Source: Pseudomonadota bacterium
GTDB taxonomy: Bacteria; Pseudomonadota; Gammaproteobacteria; Burkholderiales; Burkholderiaceae_D
Length of the DNA stretch: 16,233 bases
Assembly (NCBI GenBank): GCA_023392035.1
Contig: JAEVZY010000318.1
Coordinates: forward strand, 1-16,233
Direction: 5' to 3'
The translations under genes and the position numbers were made by a program. Below the pieces are notes generated by a model. The model was given only the letters and a program-made list of their open reading frames with translations, made no database searches and had not been told where the DNA came from. Of this stretch, positions 7,566 to 14,784 are shown one piece after another (the first letter of the stretch is position 1; every line of letters starts with the position of its first letter).

Positions 7566-8710
7566 CTTATCAATTGAACGAAGATCAGATCCAGATCCAG
7601 GATCTGCTGCGCCGGGTGGCGCGCGAGAAGGTCGCGCCGCGCGCGGATGAGATCGATCGCAGCGCCCAGTACCCGCATGACATGTTCGAGCTGTTGAAGG
7701 GGCTGGGCATGTTCACCCTGCCCTTCCCGGAACAGTACGGCGGCGCCGGCAGCATGCTTTCCGCCTGCATCGCCATCGAGGAACTGGGTCGGGTCTGCTA
7801 CAACACTGCCTATCTCCTGCTGGTGCAATGGGTGCCTTTCGGCGCCATCCTGGCCGGCGGCACGCAGGAACAGAAAGAGCGGCTGTTGCCGGGCCTGGCC
7901 AGCGGCGATTTGCGCGGCGCGTTTTCCACCACCGAAGCGCAAAGCGGCTCGGACGTCAGTGGCATCAAGACCCGCGCCGTGAAAGTGGCGGGTGGCTACC
8001 GCATCAACGGCGCCAAGATTTGGTGCACCAACTCCGACATTGCCGACTTCGTACTGGTGGCCGCCAAGTGCGAAATCGAAGGCAGGGATGGCATCAGCCT
8101 GTTCATCGTCGAGAAAGGCAGCCAGGGTTTCAGCGTCGGCCGCAAGGAAGACAAGATCGGCGCGCGCGGCGTGCCGTCCTGCCCCTTGTTCCTGGATGAC
8201 GTGTTCGTACCGGATGCGAACCTGCTGGGCGGCGGCTTCAAGGCAGTGATGGAAGCCTTCAACGCCAGCCGCCCGCTGATCGGCGCGCGCGGCGTCGGCC
8301 TGGCGCAAGGCGCCATCGACCACGCCAAGGCCTATGTGCAAGAGCGGCGCGCCTTCGGCCAGGCGGTCGGCGATTTCCAGGGCGTGCGCTGGATGCTGGC
8401 CGACATGGCGATCCAGACCGAAGCCGCGCGCAACCTGGTGTATCGCGCCGCATCGCTGGTGGATGCCGGCGCACCGGCCGCTGAGCTGGCGCCGATTGCC
8501 GCCATGGCCAAGTGCTTTGCCTCCGACACCGCGATGCGGGTGGCGACCGACGCCGTGCAATTGTTTGGCGCCGCCGGCATCTCGGCCGAGTACCCCATCA
8601 ATCGCTATTTCCGCGACGCCAAGGTGCTGCAGATCATCGAAGGTACCAACCAGATCCAACGCAACATCATTGCCAACAGCCTGCTGGGCCGGGTTTCACG
8701 CAAGCCGTAA
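7562..8710 (+). CDS. Acyl-CoA dehydrogenase, probable cyclohexanecarboxyl-CoA dehydrogenase (AliB-like role)
   Basis: 382 residues, standard for the four-helix/beta/four-helix ACAD family. The FAD- and substrate-binding segments are visible (GAFSTTEAQSGSDVSGIKTRA and AKIWCTNSDIADFVLVAA). The catalytic base is the Glu of IIEGTNQIQ (Glu360), and the C-terminal FAD contacts include QLFGAAGI and RYFRDAKV. Its ATG overlaps the CoA-transferase stop, so the two are translationally coupled. Between the CoA-transferase and the BadH-like gene, the expected reaction is alpha,beta-desaturation of an alicyclic acyl-CoA to the cyclohex-1-ene-carboxyl-CoA level, with electrons passed to ETF. The family is certain. 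The AliB-type substrate is inferred from context; a branched- or short-chain acyl-CoA is the alternative. Confidence 0.85.
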   Translation: MTYQLNEDQIQIQDLLRRVAREKVAPRADEIDRSAQYPHDMFELLKGLGMFTLPFPEQYGGAGSMLSACIAIEELGRVCYNTAYLLLVQWVPFGAILAGGTQEQKERLLPGLASGDLRGAFSTTEAQSGSDVSGIKTRAVKVAGGYRINGAKIWCTNSDIADFVLVAAKCEIEGRDGISLFIVEKGSQGFSVGRKEDKIGARGVPSCPLFLDDVFVPDANLLGGGFKAVMEAFNASRPLIGARGVGLAQGAIDHAKAYVQERRAFGQAVGDFQGVRWMLADMAIQTEAARNLVYRAASLVDAGAPAAELAPIAAMAKCFASDTAMRVATDAVQLFGAAGISAEYPINRYFRDAKVLQIIEGTNQIQRNIIANSLLGRVSRKP

Positions 8711-8732
8711 AACCATTCAAGAGGAAGACACG

Positions 8733-9212
8733 ATGAGCAAAGACGATATCCCAACCGTAGGCCTGGGCCTGTATTTCGAAGATTTGCCGGTCGGAAAAAA
8801 ATTCAAGTCGCTGGGACGCACGGTGCAGGACGCCGACATCTGCGCCTTCTGCAACGTGATCCACATGACCGAAGTGCTGTTCACCGACATGGAATTCGTG
8901 AAGAACGAATCGGACATCAAGGGACGGCTTGCGCCCGGCTCTTTCGTCTACGGCATTGCCGAAGGCTTGCTGGCGCAATCGACCATGCAGAAGACCGGCT
9001 ATGCCTTCATGGGCATGGAGCTCACGGTACACAAGCCGGTGTTTGCCGGCGACACCATTCATGTCGTGTGTGAAGTGATCGAGTCGCGCGCTTCCAAGAG
9101 CCGTCCCGGCCGCGCCCTGGTGCGCACCCGCAATGAAGTCTACAAACAGGACGGCACGCTGGTGATGACCTATACCCCCCTGCGCATGGTGAAGTGCCGC
9201 GCGGACAACTGA
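8733..9212 (+). CDS. MaoC-like hot-dog-fold protein, atypical (catalytic Asp/His pair not conserved)
   Basis: 159 residues, a single MaoC-type hot-dog domain preceded by the characteristic YFEDLPVGKKFKSLGRTVQDADI (residues 14-36). In ordinary MaoC hydratases the next stretch is FxxLSGDxNPLHxD, with the catalytic Asp and His. Here an ungapped alignment gives FCNVIHMTEVLFTD (residues 39-52), placing Met45 at the Asp position and Phe50 at the His position. The later LAPGSFVYGIAEGLL and ELTVHKPVFAGDTI are normal for the fold. Position in the operon, 22 bases after the dehydrogenase with a GAGGAAG ribosome site, would suit hydration of a cyclic enoyl-CoA (the BadK step). Loss of the dyad means it may use other residues, act as a thioesterase-like or binding protein, or be non-catalytic. 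Fold is confident; activity is not. Confidence 0.7.
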   Translation: MSKDDIPTVGLGLYFEDLPVGKKFKSLGRTVQDADICAFCNVIHMTEVLFTDMEFVKNESDIKGRLAPGSFVYGIAEGLLAQSTMQKTGYAFMGMELTVHKPVFAGDTIHVVCEVIESRASKSRPGRALVRTRNEVYKQDGTLVMTYTPLRMVKCRADN

Positions 9213-9235
9213 GCAAATCGGAAGAGGAGACAAAC

Positions 9236-10003
9236 ATGCGTGGACTCAAGGACAAGGTCGTCATCGTGACCGGCGGCGCCGGTGGCATCGGCGCCCAACT
9301 GTGCCGCCGCTTTGCGCAGGAAGGCGCCAAGGTGGCGGTGTTCGATTTGAATGCCGATGCGGCGGAGCGGGTGGCGGCCGAGTTGAAGCAAAGCGGCGCG
9401 GCCGCGGCCAGCTACGCGGTCGATATCAGCCAATACCAGGACGTCGCCGCCGCCGTGGCGCGCGCGGAACAGGAGCTGGGACCGATCGACGTGCTGGTCA
9501 ACAACGCCGGCTGGGATCATGCCGCGCGCTTCCTGGATACCGATCCGGCGCTGTGGGAAAAACTGATCGCCATCAACCTGGTGGGGCCGCTCAACCTGCA
9601 GCACACGGTGGTCAAGGGCATGGCGGCGCGCGGCCGGGGGCGGGTGGTGAATGTCGCATCCGACGCCGGCCGGGTGGGATCGTCGGGCGAATCGGTGTAC
9701 TCGGCCTGCAAGGGCGGCATCATCGCCTTCTCCAAGACCCTGGCGCGCGAACTGGCGCGCAAGCAGATCAATGTCAACGTGGTCTGCCCCGGTCCCACCG
9801 ATACGGCGCTGTTTCGCGACTTTGCAGGCGAGGGCGAAAGCGGCGACAAGCTGCGCGGCGCGCTGGCCAAGGCGATTCCCTTTGGCCGCCTCGGGCAGCC
9901 GGAAGACGTGGTGGGCGCGATCTGCTTCCTGGCGTCGGATGACGCCGCCTTCATCACCGGGCAAGTGATTTCAGTGTCGGGCGGCCTCACCATGCACGGC
10001 TGA
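9236..10003 (+). CDS. badH: 2-hydroxycyclohexanecarboxyl-CoA dehydrogenase, BadH-like SDR
   Basis: 255 residues, a classical short-chain dehydrogenase. Visible elements are the dinucleotide motif TGGAGGIG (12-19), an acidic residue after beta-2 (Asp37 in VAVFDLNAD) favouring NAD over NADP, NNAG (89-92), and the catalytic Ser142, Tyr155 and Lys159 (YSACK). Stretches such as RGLKDKVVIVTGG, RRFAQEGAKVAVFDLN, VGSSGESVYSACKGG, NVVCPGPTDTALF and ISVSGGLTMHG closely recall Rhodopseudomonas BadH. That enzyme oxidises the ring hydroxyl of 2-hydroxycyclohexane-1-carboxyl-CoA to the ketone which BadI then opens. The presence of a BadI homologue across the divergent promoter supports this. The start has a GGAGA ribosome site ending 5 bases before the ATG. 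A FabG-like general role is less likely given the paired BadI. Confidence 0.82.
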   Translation: MRGLKDKVVIVTGGAGGIGAQLCRRFAQEGAKVAVFDLNADAAERVAAELKQSGAAAASYAVDISQYQDVAAAVARAEQELGPIDVLVNNAGWDHAARFLDTDPALWEKLIAINLVGPLNLQHTVVKGMAARGRGRVVNVASDAGRVGSSGESVYSACKGGIIAFSKTLARELARKQINVNVVCPGPTDTALFRDFAGEGESGDKLRGALAKAIPFGRLGQPEDVVGAICFLASDDAAFITGQVISVSGGLTMHG

Positions 10004-10059
10004 TTCCAGGGCCAGTTTCGCGGCTCATTCCACACAGACCAATTCCAACGGAGACAAAC

Positions 10060-11031
10060 ATGAAGACCCGATTCAAAGCCATCGTCGCGCTTACCGCAGC
10101 GCTGTTTGCCGCCCTGCCGGCGCAGGCCCAGGACGCCTATCCCAACAAGCCGATTCGCCTGGTGCTGGGCTTTGCCGCCGGCGGCGGCACGGACGTCATC
10201 GTGCGCGGCATCGCCCAGAAAGTGGGCGATATCCTGGGCCAGCAAGTGGTGGTGGACAACAAGCCCGGCGCCAACGGGAACATCGCCGCCGAGGCGGTGG
10301 CCAAGTCGCCCAATGACGGCTATACCTTGCTCTACAACACCTCATCGGTAGTGCTTTCGCCCGGGCTCTACAGCAAGCTCAACTACGACGTCAGCAAGGA
10401 TTTCACCCCGGTCTCGTTGAGCGCGAACCTGCCGATCGTGGTGGTGACCTCGCCCAAGTTTCCGGCCAAGACCATCCAGGAATTCGTGGCACAGTTGAAG
10501 GCCAATCCCGGCAAGTTCAATTACGCCTCGGCCGGCAATGGCAACATCACCCATCTGTCCTGCCTCTTGTTCCTGTCGGCCGTGGGCGCGACCGCCACCC
10601 ATGTGCCCTACAAGAGCGAAGCGCCGGCCGTGACCGATGTGGCGGGCGGCCAGGTCGACTTCTATTGCGGCACCGCCCCCGGCGTGATGCCGCTGGTGAA
10701 GGACAAGCGTCTGCAAGCGCTGGCGGTCAGCACCCTGAAGCGCATGGACAGCCTGCCCAATGTGCCGACCTTGTCCGAGACCGTGGCCAAGGGGCTGGAG
10801 CTGGGCGCCTGGTCGGGCATCGTGGCTCCCGCCGGCACCAGCCCGCAAATCGTAGACAAGTGGAACGCGGCACTGGCGCAAGCCATGCAGGACAAGGGCT
10901 TGCTGGAAAAATTCGCGGCCCAGGGCGCCGAACCCAAGCACACCACGCCGGCCCAGTACGGCACGTTCATCCAGTCCGAACTGGGTCGCTGGACCAGGAT
11001 CATCAAGCAGAACCAGGTGCGGATGGACTGA
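10060..11031 (+). CDS. Bug/TctC-family periplasmic solute-binding protein
   Basis: 323 residues. A Sec signal peptide is evident (basic MKTRFK, hydrophobic core, AQA cleavage near residue 23), followed by the family start YPNKPIRLVLGFAAGGGTDVIVR. Further family features are the substrate-loop region VVDNKPGANGNIAAEAVAKSPNDGYTLL and VPYKSEAPAVTDVAGGQVDF. Bug proteins bind carboxylates and other small metabolites in the periplasm, for tripartite tricarboxylate transport or for sensing. No TctA or TctB membrane gene lies in the window, so this is an orphan receptor, as is common in Burkholderiales. It follows badH by 56 bases with a strong GGAG site, so it is probably the last gene of the operon and likely captures the pathway substrate. 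Confidence 0.87.
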   Translation: MKTRFKAIVALTAALFAALPAQAQDAYPNKPIRLVLGFAAGGGTDVIVRGIAQKVGDILGQQVVVDNKPGANGNIAAEAVAKSPNDGYTLLYNTSSVVLSPGLYSKLNYDVSKDFTPVSLSANLPIVVVTSPKFPAKTIQEFVAQLKANPGKFNYASAGNGNITHLSCLLFLSAVGATATHVPYKSEAPAVTDVAGGQVDFYCGTAPGVMPLVKDKRLQALAVSTLKRMDSLPNVPTLSETVAKGLELGAWSGIVAPAGTSPQIVDKWNAALAQAMQDKGLLEKFAAQGAEPKHTTPAQYGTFIQSELGRWTRIIKQNQVRMD

Positions 11032-11067
11032 GGCTTGGAGAGGGCGCCGGCGCGGGAGCGCTTTGCT

Positions 11068-11880
11068 TCAGCTGGCGCTGCTGATCGCCGCCGAAGCGCG
11101 GCGCGCCACATCCAGCATCAGCGCCAGCAATTCGGATTGCGCCTTGCGGAAACGGTCCGCGGGCGCGGCCAGCATGAAGGCATAGGTGGTGCGCTTGCCG
11201 GGAATCAGGATCGGCGCCGCCATGCCGGCCGCGCCTTCCACCGCTTCATTGATGCTGACCGCATAGCCGGCCTGGCGAATCTTGGCCAGGTCTTTGCGGA
11301 GTGCGCCGACGTCGATCGGCTTGCCGGTCACGGGACCGATGAAGCCGCCGCGCGCCAGGTATTGATCGATGAATTCCTCGTCTTGCAGCGACAGCAGAAG
11401 ACGCCCGGCGGAAGAGACGAACAAGGGACGCACGGTGCCGGTGGGCGTGGCGTAGCGCAGGACGCGCTGGCTTTCCACGCCTTCGATATAGGTCACGACC
11501 CGGCTTTCGCGATCGATGGCGGCGAGGTAGACGCTTTCATTGCTGCGCTCGGCCAATTCTTCGAGGAAGCTGCGCATGATCTTGGGGAAGCTGCGCACGG
11601 CCAGCACATCGGCCGAGAGTTGAAAGGTGGCGGGGCCGAGCGAGTAGCGGTTGTCGGCCAGCTCCAGGTAGCCATTGGCCACCATCGGCCGCAACAGCCC
11701 CAGCAGGCTGCTCTTGGGCGATTCCAGCGCCGTGCTGAGGGCCGCCAGGCTCATGCCATCGGGCGACTTGGACAGCAGCCCGAGGATGCGCAAGACCCGC
11801 ATCAGCGAGCGCGGACCGCCGGGAGTTTCGGCCGCCTCGGCCTCGGTCCTGGAGTTTGTTTTCGCCAACGGGGATTTCAT
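11068..11880 (-). CDS. IclR-family transcriptional regulator
   Basis: 270 residues. A winged helix-turn-helix domain covers about residues 24-82 (SLMRVLRILGLLSKSPDGMSLAALSTALE, then SSLLGLLRPMVANGYLE). The IclR effector domain follows from about 97 to 265, with characteristic LEELAERSNESVYLAAID, PLFVSSAGRLLLS and GYAVSINEAVEGAAGMAAPI. IclR members bind small carboxylic acids or CoA-pathway intermediates and act as repressors or activators of adjacent catabolic operons. It is convergent with the Bug gene (36 bases apart) and divergent from the AcuI-like gene, and is the only regulator in the window. It may therefore recognise the palindromes at 6202-6240 (inference). Its own ribosome site is weak, suggesting low expression. 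Confidence 0.87.
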   Translation of the reverse strand: MKSPLAKTNSRTEAEAAETPGGPRSLMRVLRILGLLSKSPDGMSLAALSTALESPKSSLLGLLRPMVANGYLELADNRYSLGPATFQLSADVLAVRSFPKIMRSFLEELAERSNESVYLAAIDRESRVVTYIEGVESQRVLRYATPTGTVRPLFVSSAGRLLLSLQDEEFIDQYLARGGFIGPVTGKPIDVGALRKDLAKIRQAGYAVSINEAVEGAAGMAAPILIPGKRTTYAFMLAAPADRFRKAQSELLALMLDVARRASAAISSAS

Positions 11881-11921
11881 GTTTGCCTGGATGTCGTGCA
11901 GAGCTGAATGAAGGGTGCGAG

Positions 11922-12938
11922 ATGGTAACAGAGCATATCGTCAAAAGCGGCAACTCACCAAGACGCTTTCGCGCGTTTCGGGTGGAAAAACAGGAGCGCA
12001 TCAGCGCCGCCTTTGTCGAGTTGGAACTGGATGACTTGTCGCCGGGCGAAGTGGTGGTCAGGACCGCCTTTGCCGGCCTGAATTACAAGGATGCGCTGGC
12101 CGCAAGTCCGGAGGGGCGCGTCATCAGCCGCTTTCCGCGCGTGGCGGGCAGTGACTTTTCCGGCACCGTCGTGTCGTCCACCGATGCCCGCTTTGCGGCG
12201 GGCGAACGGGTGATGGCGTATGCGGCCGGCCTGGGCGTGGAGCGCGATGGCGGATTCTCCGAATACGTGCGTGTGCCGGCCGCCAGCCTGTTGCGGGTGC
12301 CGGCCGAATTGAGTCTGCTGGATGCCGCTGCACTCGGCGTGGCTGGCTTCACCGCGGCGCTGGCGGTGCATCTGCTGGAAGAGGCCGGCTTGCGTGCCGG
12401 CCAGGGGCCGGTGCTGGTGAGCGGCGCCAGCGGCGGCGTGGGCAGCATGGCAATCGACATGCTGTCCATGCTGGGACATGAAGTGGTGGCCATGTCCGGC
12501 AAGGCGCAGCACCAGGACAAGTTGCTGGCGCTGGGCGCCGCGCACTGGCTGGATGGCCGCCAGGCGCCGCAGCTCAGTCGGCCGCTGGAGTCGGGCCGCT
12601 GGGCCGGCGCGGTCGATACCGTGGGCGGCGCCTGCTTACCCTGGATCATTGCCACGCTGCGCGAACGCGCTGCGGTGGCGGCGCTGGGCAATGCCGGCGG
12701 CAACGACTTCGGCAGCAGCGTCTTGCCTTTCATCCTGCGCTCGGTCAGGCTGATCGGCGTGAACGCCACGGCTTATCGTTCCATCGAGCAGGATTTGTGG
12801 CAGCGCCTGGCGAGCGCGCTGCGTCCGCGGCGCGCCTTGCAGCTGGTGCAGCAGATCCGCTTCGAGCAAATACCCGATTACCTTGGCCGGCTGCGCGAAC
12901 GTGAGATCATCGGTCGCGTGGTGGCCGGATTCGAATGA
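11922..12938 (+). CDS. acuI: YhdH/AcuI-like NADPH-dependent acryloyl-CoA reductase (MDR superfamily)
   Basis: 338 residues of the zinc-free quinone-oxidoreductase-like MDR branch. It closely recalls E. coli YhdH: LNYKDALA, FPRVAGSDFSGTV, VLVSGASGGVGSMA (NADPH-binding motif), WAGAVDTVGG and LPFILRSVRLIGVN. YhdH and AcuI reduce acryloyl-CoA to propionyl-CoA, detoxifying a reactive enoyl thioester. About 14 extra residues precede the point where YhdH begins; no internal ATG fits, so ATG 11922 is kept despite a weak ribosome site. Only 41 bases separate it from the divergent iclR gene. It lies 21 bases before an acyl-CoA dehydrogenase on the same strand, so the two likely form an operon. In this setting it may clear short or cyclic enoyl-CoA by-products (inference); a generic enone reductase is the alternative. 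Confidence 0.78.
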   Translation: MVTEHIVKSGNSPRRFRAFRVEKQERISAAFVELELDDLSPGEVVVRTAFAGLNYKDALAASPEGRVISRFPRVAGSDFSGTVVSSTDARFAAGERVMAYAAGLGVERDGGFSEYVRVPAASLLRVPAELSLLDAAALGVAGFTAALAVHLLEEAGLRAGQGPVLVSGASGGVGSMAIDMLSMLGHEVVAMSGKAQHQDKLLALGAAHWLDGRQAPQLSRPLESGRWAGAVDTVGGACLPWIIATLRERAAVAALGNAGGNDFGSSVLPFILRSVRLIGVNATAYRSIEQDLWQRLASALRPRRALQLVQQIRFEQIPDYLGRLREREIIGRVVAGFE

Positions 12939-12959
12939 CATGCTGCAAGGAGATTGAAA

Positions 12960-14111
12960 ATGATACGTGACCAGGAAGTGCTGGACGCCCTGCTCGATTC
13001 CATCAGCCGCTTCGTGCGCGAGCGCCTGGTGCCGGCCGAGGAAGAGGTGGCCGAAACCGACCAGATTCCGCCGCAGCTGGTGCAGGAGATGCGCGACATG
13101 GGCTTGTTCGGCCTGACGGTGCCGGAAGAATTCGGCGGCCTGGGCCTGACCATGGAAGAGGAGGTGCTGGCCATGTTTGAAATGGGCCAGACCTCGCCCT
13201 GCTTTCGCTCCCTGTTCGGCACCACTGTTGGTATCGGCTCGCAAGGCATCCTGATCGACGGCACGCCGGAGCAGAAAGCGCGCTATCTCTCCAGGCTGGC
13301 TTCCGGTGAGTTGATCGCATCCTTCGCCCTGACCGAACCGGATGCCGGATCGGATGCCGGTTCCCTGCGCACCAGCGCCCGGCGCGAGGGGGACCACTAC
13401 GTGCTCAACGGCACCAAGCGCTTCATCACCAATGCGCCCGAGGCCGGATTGTTCACCGTGATGGCGCGCACCAATCCGGAAGTCAAAGGCGCCGCTGGCG
13501 TCTCCGCCTTCATCGTCGAGCGCAATACGCCGGGACTGCACATCGGCAAGATCGACAAGAAGATGGGCCAGAAAGGCGCGCATACCGCCGACGTGATCTT
13601 CGAGGACTGCCGGGTGCCGGCGGAAAACCTGATCGGCCTGAAGGAAGGCCAGGGTTTCAAGACCGCCATGAAAGTGCTGGAGAAGGGACGCATTCACATT
13701 GCCGCCATTTGCGTCGGCGTGGCCGAGCGCATGCTGCGCGATGCGCTGCGCTATGCGATGGAGCGCAAGCAGTTCGGCAAAGCGATCGCCGATTTCCAGC
13801 TGGTGCAGGCGCTCCTGGCCGACAGCAAGGCCGAACTGTATGCCGCCCGCTGCATGGTGGTGGATGCGGCAAGGAAGCGCGATGCCGGCTTGAACGTCTC
13901 CACCGAAGCTTCCTGCAGCAAGATGTTTGCCTCCGAAATGTGCGGCCGGGTGGCGGATCGCGCGGTGCAGATTTTCGGCGGCGCGGGGTATCTGGCCGAG
14001 TACGGCATCGAGCGCTTCTATCGCGATGTGCGGCTGTTCCGCTTGTATGAAGGCACGACCCAGATCCAGCAGATCGTGATTGCCAAGAACATGGTGCGCG
14101 ACGCGTCCTGA
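12960..14111 (+). CDS. Acyl-CoA dehydrogenase (second copy)
   Basis: 383 residues, a full-length ACAD. It has ASFALTEPDAGSDAGSLRTSA (FAD and substrate binding), GTKRFITNAPEAGLFTVMAR, the Arg-loop ERKQFGKAIADFQLVQ, QIFGGAGYLAEYGIERFYRD, and the catalytic Glu364 in LYEGTTQIQ. It is only distantly similar to the dehydrogenase at 7562 and looks more like general fatty or branched acyl-CoA enzymes, so it is not a recent duplicate. The ATG at 12960 follows AAGGAGA with ideal spacing; the in-frame TTG at 12954 abuts the ribosome site and is rejected. It follows the AcuI-like gene by 21 bases. A plausible job is dehydrogenation of the ring-opened dicarboxylyl-CoA or of side-chain acyl-CoA (inference). 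Confidence 0.85.
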   Translation: MIRDQEVLDALLDSISRFVRERLVPAEEEVAETDQIPPQLVQEMRDMGLFGLTVPEEFGGLGLTMEEEVLAMFEMGQTSPCFRSLFGTTVGIGSQGILIDGTPEQKARYLSRLASGELIASFALTEPDAGSDAGSLRTSARREGDHYVLNGTKRFITNAPEAGLFTVMARTNPEVKGAAGVSAFIVERNTPGLHIGKIDKKMGQKGAHTADVIFEDCRVPAENLIGLKEGQGFKTAMKVLEKGRIHIAAICVGVAERMLRDALRYAMERKQFGKAIADFQLVQALLADSKAELYAARCMVVDAARKRDAGLNVSTEASCSKMFASEMCGRVADRAVQIFGGAGYLAEYGIERFYRDVRLFRLYEGTTQIQQIVIAKNMVRDAS

Positions 14112-14114
14112 AGC

Positions 14115-14744
14115 TCAGCCACGCACCTCGATGTGATACAGGCCCCAGGGGCACTGCTGATAGCGTTGCGCCAGGGTGCGGCCTTGCATGCGTGGGTCGC
14201 GGTCGGCATCGTAAATGGCAAACAGCGGCCCCAGGCCGCCCAGCGCCATGGTCTGCCGATCCAGATGGGTGGCAATGATGAAGCGCGAGCGGACCACCTC
14301 CGAATATTTCAGCGCCGCCGTATAACCATCGACCGCGCGCAGGATCAGCAAGGGATCGGGTACATCGGGTCGGGCAGCGGCTACCACTTCCGACAGCAGC
14401 GGGCCGGTCAACGTATGTGGACGGGCGTCGTATTCCAGGGTGGGACGGATCTGCTGGGCCGGAAAGCGCAGCAGATCGTCGAAGCGCAAGGCCAGCGCGC
14501 GTGAGAAGCGCAGCTTTTGCTTGGCCATCATCTGGTCCAGCGCCGGATCGAGCGCACCGCGATTGGCGACCTGGATCGCGCCGCTGATGGTCAGCAGCAC
14601 CGGCCCCTGCGCCGCCCCGGCTCCGGCCAGCGGCCGGCGCGTGGACAGCGTTTCCTGGGCCTGCGCGTCAATCAGCGGCATGAGCGCCGCCGCGCCGGCT
14701 GCGGCCAGCAGGGAGCGACGACGTGGCATGGGCGACTCCAACAT
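14115..14744 (-). CDS. Exported molybdopterin-dependent-oxidoreductase-like domain protein without the Mo-ligand Cys
   Basis: 209 residues from the ATG at 14744 (204 from the ATG at 14729; an in-frame TTG lies at 14756). The N-terminus has a Tat-like signal (MPRRRSLLAAAG, hydrophobic core, ending DAQAQ). The rest matches the short form of the sulfite-oxidase-type molybdopterin-binding fold: VLLTISGAI, the LTGPLLSEVVAAA strand-helix, ILRAVDGYTAALKYSEV, IIATHLDRQTM, LGPLFAIYDADRDP and a closing YHIEVRG. The only cysteine, in QQCPWGLY near the C-terminus, is not where sulfite oxidases keep their molybdenum ligand, so catalytic molybdenum chemistry is doubtful. Each candidate ATG has its own GGAG site because of a 15-bp duplication. 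It lies 40 bases after the coiled-coil gene and ends 3 bases from the convergent dehydrogenase stop. Function unknown. Confidence 0.7.
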   Translation of the reverse strand: MLESPMPRRRSLLAAAGAAALMPLIDAQAQETLSTRRPLAGAGAAQGPVLLTISGAIQVANRGALDPALDQMMAKQKLRFSRALALRFDDLLRFPAQQIRPTLEYDARPHTLTGPLLSEVVAAARPDVPDPLLILRAVDGYTAALKYSEVVRSRFIIATHLDRQTMALGGLGPLFAIYDADRDPRMQGRTLAQRYQQCPWGLYHIEVRG

Positions 14745-14756
14745 GGGCGACTCCAA
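14727..14756 (-). repeat. Exact 15-bp tandem duplication carrying ribosome site and start codon
   Basis: CATGGGCGACTCCAA occurs twice back to back (14727-14741 and 14742-14756). On the - strand each unit reads TTGGAGTCGCCCATG, a GGAG ribosome site six bases before an ATG, and both ATGs are in frame. The duplication adds five residues to the N-terminus or offers two equivalent starts. Confidence 0.9.
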
Positions 14757-14784
14757 TCGTGGAAGGCGCCGCCATTATTGCGAT

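Noticed and set aside
7592..7606. Perfect palindrome CAGATCC-A-GGATCTG near the start of the first acyl-CoA dehydrogenase
   Set aside because: It lies within codons for a repetitive IQIQDLL stretch and is most simply a by-product of coding; no second copy was seen near a promoter.
7433..8659. - strand frame opposite the first acyl-CoA dehydrogenase
   Set aside because: Shadow of a gene with intact catalytic motifs.
7562..14111. The two acyl-CoA dehydrogenases as a recent tandem duplication
   Set aside because: They share only family-wide motifs and differ through most of their length.
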